Positions 1-13,024 of a stretch of 64,000 bases of DNA are shown piece by piece. A program made the translations under genes and the position numbers. The notes under the pieces were generated by a model. The model worked only from the letters and a program-made list of their open reading frames with translations. It was not told the origin of the DNA and did no database searches. This DNA comes from Agarophyton chilense. Taxonomy: Eukaryota; Rhodophyta; Florideophyceae; Gracilariales; Gracilariaceae. The stretch is from NCBI GenBank assembly GCA_030374765.1, contig JARGXX010000098.1, forward strand, positions 558,001-622,000. Reading direction: 5' to 3'. How positions within the stretch are numbered: the stretch's first letter is position 1; each line of letters begins with the position of its first letter.

Positions 1-665
1 GCGAGTTTTCTCGATTTAGAACGCCGTGAAGATAACTTCTGTACCTTCGACTTCTTCGAATCTTTCTTGCGCGATCGCGCATCAGCAACGATGAGACCCA
101 CCTCTTGTTTTTCCGGATGCGGAATTTGCAACGATACATTCACCACAGTCTCCAATCGCTCTAAGCGAGGGTTTACACGTGAGAGGACATCCTCAACAGT
201 AACAGAAACCGGTATAGCTGGTAAGACCCCTGTGGCATGTCCTTGCTCTTCTAGCAATTTATTTAGATCTTCTCGGATTGTGCAAACCGTCTCGGTCATC
301 CGATTTGTGTCTAGATTTCGATTCTCCAGAGCCGTGTGCTCTCTTATTCATGTTTTTAATGAAGATTTTAACAAGTTCACCTGACCTTCCATCTCCTCCA
401 GATGGAACTTCTGCCTGGCAGATTCCGCATGGAGTTGCTGTAATTCAGCTCGCAAGGCTGGACCTTCCGTGATATCACGTTTAGATGAGGTAGTAGCCTC
501 GAGAGCGATCGTCGTCGGAACCTCCGCAGGTGCAACTGCGCTTCCTGTCAATTTCGACTTCTTCTTCGCCTGAAGACATAGGCGGTTGCTGGCCTCTGTA
601 GTGGTGGCTAAGAGCGGTGCCGCGGACTCACTTCTATCCGAATTCGGTCGGCTTCTTGTCTGCAT
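1..665 (-). pseudogene. Gag-like ORF of a Ty3/gypsy retroelement, partial, with an in-frame stop
   Basis: On the minus strand an ORF starts at 665 with MQTRSRP, a basic start typical of retrotransposon Gag, and contains a coiled-coil-like segment (LEEMEGQVNLLKSSL). It meets a TGA at about 348 and then continues in the same frame to the window edge with coding-like sequence (EDLNKLLEEQ, a basic SRKKDSKKSK tract). The LTR-like repeat at 1053-1820 lies just upstream in the same orientation, so this is the 5' part of a minus-strand element whose pol lies outside the window. Gag assignment rests on position and composition only; no zinc knuckle is visible. Confidence 0.45.
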
Positions 666-1052
666 GGCGGCAAATTATCACTGGCAACCCAGATAACAAA
701 TGCAGACGACGCAAACACAATTTCTCAATGAAAACAATATATATATGGCGACCGATACAAGAAATATCGACAACGATAGAAACTTCTAGCAAATAGAACC
801 AACAAACAGTGAACATTCACAACTAATATTCGGGTTAACCGACGAACGTGGCGAACTGTTAGATCCGGTTCCAAATGTTTTCTGAAAATGTAGACTCCGT
901 GATGACGGTTCAAGCTTCAGTTCACTGATCTCAGTACAACGCACGGAAATCCAACGAGAATCATTCGAACGTGTGAAACACGATATTTCCGGTCCAAGCG
1001 ACCAATACTCCACCCACAGGGGCACTTATTTCTAAGTCGGGAGACCAATTTA

Positions 1053-1820
1053 TGTGGCATTCCACTGAACACTGTAGAGGTCTCGGTGCAGTGAGTAGCC
1101 ACAGAAATAACCGCTAAGAGCGGGTGTCGCCTTGCGAGCGACGGTTCTTAGGTAAGAAGAGAGTGTGCGGAAAGCAACCAGGTGTGCCTGAACAATGGGG
1201 AAAATACATGTATTCACGAGGCGGATGTCCAGATGCGGCGGTACGTAATGCACACGAGATTGGCTCGACAACCCTTGTGACAATACAAATAACCAGGTGA
1301 CAGTTAACAAAACAACACACACACAGAAAGCTGTAGAAAAAGGCGGTAAACGCGCAACAGTAGAGGGTATCTTCGGAACAAGAGCTATAGCTCAGAACGG
1401 TTAAGAACTGATACTATAGGTGCCTCTTTGTGATAAACCACTTGAGGGTTTATGGGACTCACCAAGATGGTGTTTTGGTTCGTTGGTGGTTGTTGGTTGG
1501 CCTTCGCCGTCCTCACCTGGGCCTTGCACCCTTTAATGTGCCAAGAGGCAAAGCAGGTACTATACAGTAAGGCATACACGTGGCGTGCCACTACCTAATT
1601 ATCTAAAGAATACCAAATAAAATATTTTGTGATGGCACCCTATAGTGTACACTAAATACGGTACTTCCTAATTACATTTCTCCTGTCCAATCTTTCCATG
1701 GAGTAATTCTTCTCATAACTTCTCGTAATCGAGTATAGCCCAAGCAATAGCTTATGAATGCCGTATCGTGACTTCGTAGTATTTCGATCGGTCGAACTCA
1801 GGTGCATCCAGAATGCTACA
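1053..1820 (-). repeat. LTR-like repeat A, minus copy
   Basis: Read on the minus strand it begins TGTAGCATTCTGG at 1820 and ends ATGCCACA at 1053, i.e. TG...CA. It matches the plus-strand copy at 3269-4049 over its whole length with modest divergence. The next bases on the minus strand (TTGGTCTCCCGAC) are where a primer-binding site would be, followed by the Gag-like ORF, which makes it a 5' LTR. Confidence 0.65.
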
Positions 1821-2535
1821 GACAGAGCCAATTCGCAGACGACAAAGAAGGCCATAAAACTATGAAGCAATACGACGATCACATTTCCGCTATCTTCAGG
1901 ACGCTCCTTGACGTTTGTTAATCGCCGGTGGTGGCGCGCGATTTTCAGTGGAATGGTTCTCATTTTCCGTGCCCCTCATGTAATTTACATATGTTAGAGC
2001 ATTCTGCGAAAACATTTATATCTATTTGTAGTGGGTTTCATGTGTATTGAGCGTCTACATTGCAAAAAATCTGCAAGAAAGACAATCGTCTGAACTGATG
2101 AATGAAGTGGTCGACAGGATGGAGGGCAGAGAAACTGAAAAATGTAACAACTGGCCTCCAAAAACCAGATCAACTAGGCAATGGTTTGCAAAGTGCTGTA
2201 ATAGTATAGATTACTAATATGATGCTGCCAAATCATTCCAAATCAATTTTGTCTACCCTAAAAAGAAATATCAAGTAGAACTTGTTCAATTTGAGCTCCA
2301 ATGCGCAAACGTGCACAATGTCCTTTCCATGAACAGAAACAGAAAGACAGAGAGTTATAAAAAATTTGCTTAAGGCGATCGTAAGAAAAGACCTGAGATA
2401 TTTCAAGGATTCCCCGGGCGGAGCGAAGAAGAGAATGTGCTTTCCACGAACCACAGACCAGCGCCGGATTACATCAATAGACGACTGTAAATCTACCAGG
2501 CGATGATATTATATCAAAGTTTCTTGACTAACCGC
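1821..2535. other. Spacer without a supportable gene
   Basis: AT-rich sequence between LTR-like repeats A (minus) and B (minus). The small ORFs have no recognisable domain and no supporting context. I see nothing definable here. Confidence 0.5.
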
Positions 2536-3268
2536 TGCGGTACAATCTAAAGCGGTAACAGGGGAGTATAAGACCTGTCGGTTCTAGGGAGTGCACGATG
2601 GACTCGACCTAGGACGAGCAGATTGAGGATACCTGTAATATGTGGCAGCACCATCCACTGAAGGGTGCAACAGGAACGGCGGCCGTACTGAGACCACGGT
2701 GGTAGACGGTGATGCACCGCGCACGCGGGTCCATAAACCCGTAAGGACACTAGACTTGCTTTTATGGTCGACTGTAGAAACCAAAAGAGGTAAAAGTAGT
2801 CTAATAGGTGCTTAACTTTACAATAGTGACGGGAGTGGCCATGCTTGGTTAAGATATATACCTCACCAGCCACTCGAACTAAGGTGGTGCTCTTCGCCAC
2901 GTGGCCACAGAGAGGTGTACTTAAGGTGCGCCTCCCTATCTACTTAATCCTATCTATCTAATACTAAGCTAGCGAAAAGCTAACCTAATCGCTGACGAAT
3001 CTACTGTAGTACACGGCGCATGCCAGTAACGATCCAGATTCAACACGTGGCATCATTACCTCCTTGTTGTAGCTCTCTTTACTACAGACCCCCCTCTTAG
3101 CGACAGCCACGCCCCGTGGCTGTACCTTAGTGCGTTTGCCAGTGTGGTGCATTGCAGTACGGCAGCTGTTAGTGCGGGATGCAACATATCATTTTGTAAC
3201 GTCTCGTGGTGAGCCGAACGGTTTCGACCGCCATCGTGGCGTTTGAGGTTCACCTCCCGTGGTCGTTC
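2536..3268 (-). repeat. LTR-like repeat B, minus copy
   Basis: Reverse complement of the 13477-14206 copy. It shares the start GAACGACCACG, an internal block GATATATATCTTAAC-like, the TTTCTACAGTCGACCATAAA block and the end TTGTACCRCA. The TG end is missing because repeat A (plus) abuts it at 3269, so this copy is truncated by or junctioned to that LTR. Confidence 0.6.
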
Positions 3269-4049
3269 TGTAGCATTCTGGATGCACCTGAGTTCGACCG
3301 TTCGAAATACTATGAAGTCGCGATACGGCATTCAGAAGCTATTGCTTGGGCTTTACTCGATTACGAGAAGTTATGAGAAGAATTACTTCATGGAAATATT
3401 TGGACAGGAGAAATTCAATTAGGTACTGTATTTAGAGTACACTGTAAGGTGCCATCACCAAATATTTTATTTGGTGTTATTTAGATAATTGTGTAGTGGC
3501 ACGCCACGTGTATGCATTGCTGTACAGTACTCGCTTTACCTCTTGGCACATTAAAGGGCGCATGGCCCATGAGAGGACGGCGAAAGGCCAACCAACCAAC
3601 AACCAACCAACCTAAACACTATCTTGGTAAGTCCTAGAAATCCGAAAGTGGTTTACTACAAAGGGGCACCTATAGTATCAGTTCTTAACTCTTCTGAGCT
3701 ATAGCTCTTGTTCCGAGGATACCCTCTACTGTTGCGCGTTTAGCGCCCTTTTTCTACAGCTTTCTTTGAGTGTGCGTTGTTTTTTTTTGTTTTCTCTACT
3801 GTTACCTGGTTATTTGTGTTGTCAAAAGGGTTGTCGAGCCGATCTCGTGTGCATTTCGTACCGCCGCATCTGGACATCCGCCTCGTGAATACACGTATTA
3901 TCCCCGTTGTTCAGGCAAACCTGGTTGCTTTCCGCACACTCTCTTCTTACCTAAGAACCGTCGCTCGCAAGGCGACACCGGCTCTTCGCGGTTATTTCTG
4001 TAGATACCCGCCGCACCGAGACCTCTACAGTCTTCAGTGGAATACCACA
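3269..4049 (+). repeat. LTR-like repeat A, plus copy
   Basis: Begins TGTAGCATTCTGG and ends AATACCACA; homologous throughout to 1053-1820 in inverted orientation. It immediately precedes a plus-strand chromovirus remnant (4050-10430), so it is likely that element's 5' LTR. I found no matching plus-strand copy downstream; the repeat near the other end of the remnant (13477-14206) is a different family. Confidence 0.6.
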
Positions 4050-6100
4050 CGTTCGTCACTTGGGCGCCTCGTGCACCAGTTGGTGGTCTCCTCCCCCCCT
4101 GGAGAGGACTTGCACAACCCATCGTGGACAACCCGGAAGAACTTCTTAAGAAGCCGAGAACCACTCTGGTCGATACGGCAGGACGAAAGACAGAAAGTGT
4201 TTCGACAGAAGCTCGAAATATCAATGTGGTTGGACAACAGGATGAACCCCCTGGTTCCCGTCTAGATATCAATCCAATTACCCGTGTCGTGGTGGTGGGG
4301 CATATCAGGAAGTGACGGACAGCCTGCCGGTAATTATCATCAAATACTTCGAGAACGAGGTAAGAAGACAATTCGACCAATTGGTAACGCTATCTCTGCA
4401 GACTCACGCTGTTTGCCAACCCGAAATAGGGGCGAAAACAAACACCGTCAAGGTGAAGGCCCAAGCCCCCTTCCAGAAACCTCGTGGTATTTTTTGTTGT
4501 CTCCAAACCAACCTTCCGACTTCGAAAACTAGTGAGAAACTGGACGAAACAATTCGGAGAGGGGCAGACCCTCCGGCGATTGAGGGCCCGGAGTATTATA
4601 ACCTACCAAAAACTGTTGGTAGAGTTGCGCAGAGAACCATTGGCAAAGACTCTGGTGGTAAAAAAGAGTCGTCGAGCTCGAAAGAGAAGCGGCAGCGACG
4701 ACAATCTGGTAAGAAAAAGAAGCAAACCAAAAGGGCAAAGAGAAAGGGCACTGATTGGACCCTGACTCTCCGAGCTTGGAAACTAAATCCGGTTTGTCAA
4801 CGGATGAAAACCGAATAGGTTCACCGAAATGCAGGAAAGATTCCCGTCGTAAGAAAGGGAAAAATAACCGCAAGGTCAAGACCAAACGGTATAACTCCTT
4901 CGAGTCACATTCAGACAGCGATTTCGACCTACAGGTGATCGTTTCGTTGAACGACCTTTTCCCAAAGATGGTCGACTATCACACCTTTAGTTTGGAGAAC
5001 AAGAGTTCTTAGTATAAAGAGTCACCGGAAGCTTAGTTTCCAGATGGGGGATACCCGTCTTTCGGGAGATGGCCGCATCGCTGTCATTGACTTCCTTCAG
5101 GGGTTCAAGATAGCGTGTGACCAAAATAGGTTTTCGGAAGGTGCCGAAATATAATTATTCCAGGTGTACCTCAGAATTAAGGCCGCCGACATGTTATAAA
5201 GCCGGGCACAGGGCAATAATAAGGCTGTGGGTGATGAATAGACGGAAATGCTGACTACATAACCACACATGATGAACTTCCTTTTGAAAACCTATGCCAG
5301 CGATGAGATGATTCAAAAGGCCTAGTGTGAGATGCTCACGCACCGTCAATGAGCAGGACAAATCGAACTGGAACACACATCCTCGCTCTGGGCGACGGCG
5401 TCCCGATCCCGTAGCGATTTTACTACCAAGAGGTTAAAGTCAATGTATACGGATAACATTGACAAACCAATAGGGTCTCAGGTAAGGAATTACATTGGTA
5501 AAAACTGTAAGGTGGATTAGAACGCACTGACGCGTTATGCGCAGGGCCTAGGCAATACTCTACGAATGGGAAACATGACCGTGACCACCACACCGAACGG
5601 GACAAAGGATAAACCGAAACGGTCAGTCTTCGGCATTGAAGAAGCATGCACGACCGATGACGGATAAGCCGGGCCCACACCTCATGGGCCAGCGATTCAT
5701 TTGATCCACACCTTTCAGGTCGGGGAACATTAGTTTCCTAGCTCCAATTGGTCAAGTCTAGTATCTGGTGGGTCACCGCCCGAACCAACGCCGACTCCCC
5801 CACCTATAGTATCCGCCCCGCACCACCAGGTTTTTGCAATACCATATGAAAACCAAGTTTTTTGGCAGCCTTCATACAGGACTGCAACTTCATTAGAGAA
5901 TAAGGTCCAACCAAGACCAACCACAATGGAATGAAAAGACCCTGCAAGAGGAAACCTTCTCTGTTGCTTTAGTTTATCTCCCCACCATTTGGCTACGTGT
6001 ACCAGGGTGGCTCCCCAGATACAAACCATGCTCCTACAAGTGCGGCAGCAGAACCATCGGGAAGTCTTCGGTCCTCAACCCGCAGCGGCTCGCCCTGAAA
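4050..6100 (+). pseudogene. Degenerate Gag region of a plus-strand gypsy element
   Basis: Between the LTR-like repeat and the protease-like segment there are overlapping broken plus-strand reading frames at about 4312-4818, 4484-4765 and 4755-5012. They are lysine/arginine-rich (for example KKKQTKRAKRKG), as expected of a Gag or nucleocapsid tail. No zinc knuckle is visible and the frames are disrupted. The minus-strand ORFs in 5.2-6.5 kb look like antisense shadows. Assignment is mainly by position. Confidence 0.3.
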
Positions 6101-6206
6101 AGAACGAGAATGCGCGCTTTATGGCACCTTAACAGGGCAATTTGGTCAAAAACGGAACTCAGGGAGCTGAGCCCGTCCACGAGGTGGAAAGCGCCTACCG
6201 GTTGGA

Positions 6207-7028
6207 ATGAAGGCCACCACCAACCGGGCCGGCTCGGAAGGCCTTCCAATTCCATCTGCTTCATGTATGGATGAATACCCATCGATCACTGGAGAAGAAC
6301 TGATTAGAAATGACCCAGTCACTATATACTCCCTTAAACATAGTAACCATAAGAGAAATATCACTTGTGGGGTTACTACTAACCATTTGGTTCCATGGGT
6401 TACCGTCCTGGATACAGAAGCGGGACCCAATCTGGTGAATGCCAGGATATTACCATCAACGTTTCTGGACAAGAACCAGCCCTGCATACTGCAGAACCCA
6501 ATCGTGGATGCGATCAAGTGACGTATTTCAGTCCGTGGTTACCTTACCCTCATGGTCGAAGTTAAAAGCCTGAAGGTAAGAGTCCGCTTCATAGTGATCA
6601 ACCAATTGGGAACGGACTGTACTCTGCGGACATCGTTTATCGAACGTAACATCCGGGGTATTTTCCCCAGATCCCATACGGTATTCTTAAACGATGGACC
6701 ACGAATTTCAATTATCGGTACGCGCAGGGGACCCCAGAAACAGAACACCACGATGGAGAGTGCAAATCCTCCACCAGGTACAATATCCAATAAGGTTTGG
6801 TTAGCCCATAGGCTATCCATTTCACCTCCCCACTAAATGGTAGTACAAGTAACATTCTTACCATCAGGTATGGTATCCAGTCAGAACCATGCCAAGTTGG
6901 TGGACAAACACATGACCTTAATGGCAAATGGAATTGTCGAGATGATACCGAACAAACCGTTAAAGGTATACCTCAGCAACTTCAGCAACCAAATGGTAAA
7001 GCTCCCCAAAGTACCGTTATCGGCTTAG
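6207..7028 (+). pseudogene. Retropepsin-like protease region, broken
   Basis: One plus-strand frame runs through this stretch with stops near 6519, 6834 and 7026. It contains VPWVTVLDTEAGPNLV followed by VLPS-like sequence, which matches the gypsy retropepsin active site (usual core DTGAGPNL), here with Glu replacing the catalytic-loop Gly. A hydrophobic stretch (VRFIVINQLGTDCTL) follows at family-like spacing. It lies directly upstream of reverse transcriptase. The stops and active-site change make it non-functional. Confidence 0.55.
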
Positions 7029-7036
7029 AGCTCCCG

Positions 7037-8640
7037 GTGCCAGGCCACATCATCAAATTGAAACCATCATGGTCTCACGTGGACGTGAACGAAAGGGAGG
7101 GGGAGGCGATGGAGAATGAAAACCAGAAGGTAAAGGAAAACGCCGATAACAGGGAGAAGACCGACATCAACATGGAATTGGATGAGGTGAAAGACTACAG
7201 AGAGGAAGTAAACATAGGCCATAAAGGTGAAAGAAACCGAAATGGGATTCTCTCTCTACTGGATCCGTTTGAAACCATTTGTTCGGGATGGATGGGTGTG
7301 ATAGAAGCAACCCAGCACCGCATAGACTTGGCACCAAGCGCCAAGCCTATAAATCAGCAACTGTACCCGGCCGGTTCGAAAGCCCGTGAGGTAGAAGTAC
7401 AGGAAGTGCAGAGAATGCTCGGTGAAGGTGTGATTGAACCCACAAATATGTAATGGGCAAGCCTCGTGGTGCTTGTGCTACAACGGGGAGAATCCCAAAT
7501 GCGGTTCTGTATCGACTATCAGATGTTGAATGCCGTTATGGTGAGAGACTCTTATCCGATACCAAGAATGGATGAGTGCACAGCTTCGCTAGGGGTCGCA
7601 AATATATTCACCGCACTGTATGCCAACTGTGGCTGTTAGAAAATAGAGATACCTGAGAAAGACAGAGATAAGACCGCGCTCACAGGTCATGCTGGTCTCT
7701 ACCGATTCCGAAGGATGCCTTTTGGTTTACGTAATAATTAAGCAACGTTACAACGAGCCCTTGACATTATATTGTCGAAAGTCAGCTGAACAACCGTATT
7801 GGTGTTGATAGACGACGTGGTGATCTACTCCAGAACCGTGGAGGAGCACCACGAACATATTCGGACCGTACCGGATCTCCTGAGAAAGACGGGAGTAACT
7901 CTGAAGTTAAGGAAGTGTATGTTCTTCAACCAGAAGGTAGAGTGTCTAGGGCACACAATAAGTCCAGGAAAACTCCAAGTAGACAAACGAAACTTCGGAG
8001 CAGTACAAGAAGCGAAAATACCGTGAACCCAAACGGAAAAACGCTCCATCACAGGTTTGTGCAACGTCAACCGCAGATTTATCAAAGACTTTGCAATCAT
8101 AGAAGCCCCTCCAAACCGATGTCTCCAAAAATGAAAACCAGAAAGATCCGTATATGTAGAATACGTCAAACTGGACGCCTTCCATCTCTTGAAAGCGGCG
8201 CTGCATTCACCTCCTAAGTTGGCATTACCTAAGGCGGAGGAGCCGTACACATTGGATATGGATGCCTTGGGCACTCAAATTTGTTGCTGTCTAATACAGG
8301 AGCAGGACAATGAATCAAGGGCACCAATTGTTTACTGAAGCCGAGCGCTCACACGGACGGAACAAAAATACTCAGTCACGGGAAAAGATTGCCTTGCTGT
8401 GGTATAGAGCATAAGGATGCTGCAAATATATCTATATGGTGCCTGTTGTGCTGTATGAACGGGTCACGAAGCCTTAAGGTGGATATTAGGTCTGGCGGAC
8501 GCCTCCAGACGGCTAGCTCGATTGATACTTCTACTCTCGGAGTTTGGCTATAAATTCCAATACCGTCCTGTTGTAAAACATAACATCGCTGATGCGGTTT
8601 CCCGTTTAAATTTCGACTGACTGGACACTGAACCGGTAGA
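7037..8640 (+). pseudogene. Reverse transcriptase-RNase H of a gypsy element, broken
   Basis: A single plus-strand frame (frame of 7037, continuing at 7799) carries RT landmarks in order: EVQRMLGEGVIEPT, FCIDYQMLNAV...SYPIPRMDEC, GLYRFRRMPFGL, and LIDDVVIYS in place of the YxDD box, then HxxHIRTVPDLL and ECLGHTISPGK. RNase H-like sequence follows (LDMDALGTQI, SRALTRTEQKYSVTGKDCLAVV). Several in-frame stops and a frame change show it is dead. Residue order and spacing match Ty3/gypsy pol. Confidence 0.85.
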
Positions 8641-9079
8641 ATATGATATACCATTCTTAACGAATCAGCTGGAACAAACATATGGTAAGGACGAACGAGA
8701 AGGCCTATGGGATGATGAACAAGGATGGAGGGAAGAAACATTTGAAATAGAATGACCTGAAATGGAAAGAGCCATCGAAGAAGTGAAGACACTCCCTTAA
8801 CACAAGAGAAATTCTCGCAAGCGTAAACTACGGACACCCAGTGCAGGACAATGAACAACCAAATTGGCATCAAAGGATGGATCGCAGTTCGACCTACATC
8901 ATGAATGTTACCTAGGGCGTCGTTCTACTTTAACGAAGCACTCCAGAAGGTAGTACCAGAGTCTCTACGCCCAAAGGTATTGTATTTCGGGCATTGGAAA
9001 AGACTGGCAGGTCATCCAGAGCCACACGGTTATATTAAACTTTGATAAAACACTTCTAATGGCCCCACATGGCCCACGA

Positions 9080-10430
9080 TGTTGACATCTACGTGGCTCG
9101 CTGCGCCTTTTGTGTAACGGCCCGAGGTGGTTAACGGAAGCACAGGAAGTACCTGAAGCTTTTCCCTGCGGCTGAGCCTCTGAAATTTGTAGCTATCGAC
9201 CTTCTGGGCCCACTGCTAAAAACCTCAGAGGGTTACCGATTCGCTGTGGTCATCACCGACTGGTTTTTCAAACTCAAAAGGGCCACCTTGAAGAGCACAA
9301 GCAAAACGGTCGTTGCCAGAGCTTTCCTAAATAGTTGAGTACATCCGTACGGTGCCCCAATGTACCTACTCACCGCCAATGGTTCGAACTGAGCATCGAA
9401 GTTTTTTGAAGCAGTATTTACCATGCTTGGGTTGAAGCATTACCTTACCATGGCGTATCATCTGCAAACGAACGGCCAAGTGGAACTCTTCAACAAAACC
9501 TTCGTGGAAAGACTACGACACTATGTAGAAGAACACCTAACTAGACGGGCCGATTATGTACAGCCTTTAACATGTACCTATAACCTTTAGGTACACCGAT
9601 CTATGAAGACTACTTCCTTCTACCTTGTTCTCTCAGGTACAACTCATGGTACTGTACTTTAACCAGGACCCGAGAACTACCGAGCAGCTTGTACAATTAC
9701 CTCCACTCAGGTCAAGAAGGATATACTCGACAAGCTCAAGACAACCTTAAAGGAAGCAAATGCCGGATTGAAAGTATCCCAAACGAGGTATAAAGCTTAC
9801 TACAACCAAGCGGTGAGGGGAACCATCAAGGTGGAAACCGGACACTATATCTTCATTGGTAGCCCTTCCAGTGGGTCGAAACAGATGCCATCAGAGGAAG
9901 AAGACGATATTCGTATCGATGCTGATATCAAATCTAAGCAACTCCCGAAGTCCAGAGGACCATATGAGGTGATCTCAGGGAGTTAGCACACCGTTGCGGT
10001 TCGAATTGATGGACTCGAGAACACCGTATCGGTATACCGGGTCTCAATAGACCCTAGAAAAGGTGACACTAAAGCAGACCCAGCCGTTGATCCCGCACCT
10101 CCTGAAACGGAGTCGGGTTCACCCAGTGTCACGGGAATCGTTCAATTACAAGACCTGGAGAACCCTCCAGATCCTACGAAAATTCAAGGAGCCCAAGAGT
10201 AGGGCTCCGCATCTCAACTAGGCGAGCACCCTGAGGTCCCGGCCTCTGAATGCGCGATTGACACCATTGTAGGTCACAAAAGAATACCAGCTGGTCTTCG
10301 TTACTCCATACGGGGGTTTCGCTATGGCCCTGGAGATGACGCATGGGAACCTCCTCACCATGCACCACGCAACTTTGGATTACAGTACTGGTGCAGGCGT
10401 AACGAACTTCTATCAACCGATGGATAGAGA
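9080..10430 (+). pseudogene. Gypsy integrase plus chromodomain, broken
   Basis: Integrase core: FVAIDLLGPLLKTSEGYRF (first Asp), MYLLTANGSN (the second Asp of the usual TDNGSQF is lost), and TMAYHLQTNGQVELFNKTF (the Glu motif). At about 10,245-10,415 a chromodomain-like tail follows (AIDTIVGHKRI...LRYSIRGFRYGPGDDAWEPPHH...LQYWCRR), so the element is a chromovirus. Multiple in-frame stops are present. It is homologous to the better-preserved minus-strand copy at 62,065-64,000. The next ORF (10,535-13,024) is on the opposite strand, tail-to-tail. Confidence 0.85.
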
Positions 10431-10534
10431 CGTATACTGCTGTAGGTAGCTGAAGAGGAGGTGCAGAGACGTGAGCCGGGCGATTGGTCGGTGGTAAGAT
10501 AGAAAAACGGTGTACTCAAGAAGAGATATCAAGT

Positions 10535-13024
10535 TTAATATAAGCTAAGAAATCTACAAAGGCCCCTGCAGGAAGGGATCCACTCCAGGAGTGGTAGAAG
10601 ATCCTCTAGAAGGAAGGAACTAGTTCCAGGAAGGTTCGGAGTGTAAAACTGTGAGCCCGTATTAGACCAATGGGGAGCAGAACCCTGGCTCGAAGGCAAC
10701 AGCTGTAGACTGGAAGAGGTGCCCGAAAGGAAAGCAGGAGCAGGGAAGGGGTAAGAAACAGACATGGGAATCGTCACGTTACCCAAAGTGTAATTACTGG
10801 CGAAAGCTAACAAAGAACCAACTGTTGTGCCCATAATGGGATTGCTCCAAGTATCCGCTCGCTCCACAATGGTGATGAGATCCGTAACGTGATGCGTCAC
10901 CGCCTGGGACATCCCGGCCTGAAACCTATTACAAAAGGCCACCCCTTGGTTGAAAGCGGCAATATAGTCCGCGTGAAGAAGGATGAGCTGCTTTAAAAGC
11001 TCGAGAGCTTCTTGAAGAGAGCGCGGGCCAGGACGGTTGAGGCGAGAGAGGCAAACGCGCTGGATTCTCACGAGCGCACCACTAATAGAAGAAGCTGCAA
11101 CAGGCTCACCACCGCCAGTTGTGGTAGAATTAACCATGAAGGATTGCACAGGCACAGCAGAAAGAGCAGGAACCGAACAAAAAATACGGGGAACACGGAT
11201 AGCAGAAATACCAACGGAACCAGCGGATGCAGGGTTCGAAGGCACGGGAGTAACACCTTCCGGAGTTGTAACGCAATGACTGGTGGGTCAGCCTACTGGT
11301 CTCAACCTGAGGTAGCTTGGGAGAGCGGGTCCTAAGGTCCGCATCCTTGACGGTGGAACTACCAGAGTACTTGGTGCAACGGGCGGGCGTTCACTGTGTA
11401 GTCCAACATGTCGGAGATACGAAAACGATGGATTGAAGACCAATTGGTGGAACTAGTGTACCAAAAGGGGTAATTTAGAATTCTAACGGTGCCTACCCAA
11501 TTCTAAGGGAAAAGCGTCACTCAAGCCAAGTAAATATCAATGGCGAGGCGCTGAGATCTCCCTTGCACTGTAAGACTATTCTGTCACAATTAAATAAAAT
11601 AAAAAATTCTCTAAATATGTCCAGCAGAGGTCGGCCAGTCCACTTGGCGTCTGTAAGATACCTCAGGCCCTGGCGGATTAAAGGACTCAACCGTAATCAT
11701 TGATCTTTAACAGAAGTCTCCACCACATTGGTAAAAGGCTGAGGGGACCCACAAACGGGCTTCTTGCCTGGTAATGCCTGGTTCGCCTCACGACGGATGG
11801 CTAGCTTCTCGAAATCCCAAAACTTCCCAACATTTGTCATCCTTCCATGGATGCGACAGAGACACCTCCAGGTACGTTTCCAGCTCGGCAACGGTGTATA
11901 CAACGTTGTATTCCGTACCGAAGAGAATCTCCTCCACACTTATTTGGTATATAGTAACCACGGTGGAGTGAGGAATCCGAAAGATACGACCAACAGGTGA
12001 GAAACCGTAGTCGGTGATCCGAGGGCCGGAGTAACGGCTCGCCCAGGTAATACCGTCGTGGGAGACCTTAACAGCGAGAAGGGCCACCAGAACGGCCCAC
12101 TCCACCAGAGCCGCAGACCAAATGGTATGATAGTACCCCTCGCTTCGGTCGCAATGGTTCCCGAAGTAGGTCAGCACGGGAGGAGTCGGGACGGGTAATA
12201 TACCATTTATGGAGATTCTCAGTCGTTTGAGAAAAGAAATCCGTGCAATGAAAACCATGCATGGTAAGGACGAGACTACTCCAACAACGGATCCGGGCTT
12301 CGGTGGCAGCGTCCTCACCCCAACTGTCACGATCCAACCAAATAATGGTATCAAATGGTGTGTTAAACATCACCATCTCGGAGTCAAGCTTCATCCACTT
12401 TGTCGACGGACTGATACGGTGCAAAAGTCTCACCAGATTGCTGAAGTAGAAGAACTCGTCCGCACACCGCAGATACGGTAGGTCGCTTGAAATGGTGTTA
12501 GGGATGAAAAACCGAAACGGTGAATGCTTCTGACGCTTCTGAAAGCAAGGCTGTCTTCTGGGACGGGAACGATTTTCCCTGGACGGCATCGGTAGAGCTA
12601 TTGGAACGGCGTCAAGACGGTGACTGTCCCAAATATTTCATGAGGCATAACCAAGAAGGGTGGGATGCTGGTACTGCGAACCCAACCCAGCCGTGTTGAT
12701 CAGGTTTGGCCAAACAGTAGCTTCCAAGAGTATTGCGCTGAGCTCTTTCTGGAGAAAACCAAAAGGGTTAAGGGTTGAAGACGGTGTGCTGAACAAATAC
12801 AGATCGTAATGCCCCAACCCCGGAGCTTTAGCGAACTGGCCACGATCATGACCCCAAGAGCAAGAGAGGATAAGAGGCTTCAAGATACCACGTCTGCGGT
12901 TCGAACGGCGGGGAACCTTACAAGACATGGTGGTCAACAGGGATGGAGAGGCAGATCGGCGCGGTATCGCCTCGGCGCCAAGGTCTTTGTTCCCATCGAC
13001 AGAAGGCTCTCGCACCCGATGCAA
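10535..13024 (-). pseudogene. Antisense ORF of the chromovirus, broken and interrupted by a ~430-bp repeat
   Basis: Minus-strand pieces at 12,638-13,024, 12,068-12,589, 11,788-12,354 and 10,535-11,245 align in order with the plus-strand frame at 59,980-61,947. Examples: LPYLRCADEFFYFSNLVRLL versus MPYVRCEDEAYYQFRVNKLL; the stretch from CDRSEGYYHTIW to the block ending KCWEVLGF; and FNQGVAFCNRFQAGMSQAVTHHV versus VVQQGQNLKTAM...AMSQRVTADL. The reading frame is broken by stops and shifts and by the repeat at 11,274-11,702. Its function is unknown: it could be an antisense accessory ORF of the retroelement or a Gag-like gene. It converges on the chromodomain end of pol. Confidence 0.65.
11274..11702 (+). 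repeat. ~430-bp dispersed repeat C, copy 1
   Basis: Matches 59,016-59,443 in the same orientation over about 428 bp, including AGAGCGGGTCCTAAGGT, AGAGTACTTGGTGCAA, AAGGGAAAAGCGTCACTCAA and an AT-rich tail near 11,590-11,610. It is bounded by CAATGA at 11,274 and TCATTG at 11,697-11,702. It is inserted in the antisense ORF, in the opposite orientation to it. Confidence 0.65.

Noticed and set aside
1821-2535. Small hydrophobic minus-strand ORF (2233-2454)
   Set aside because: Short, no ATG context or homology evidence, in repeat-flanked AT-rich DNA.
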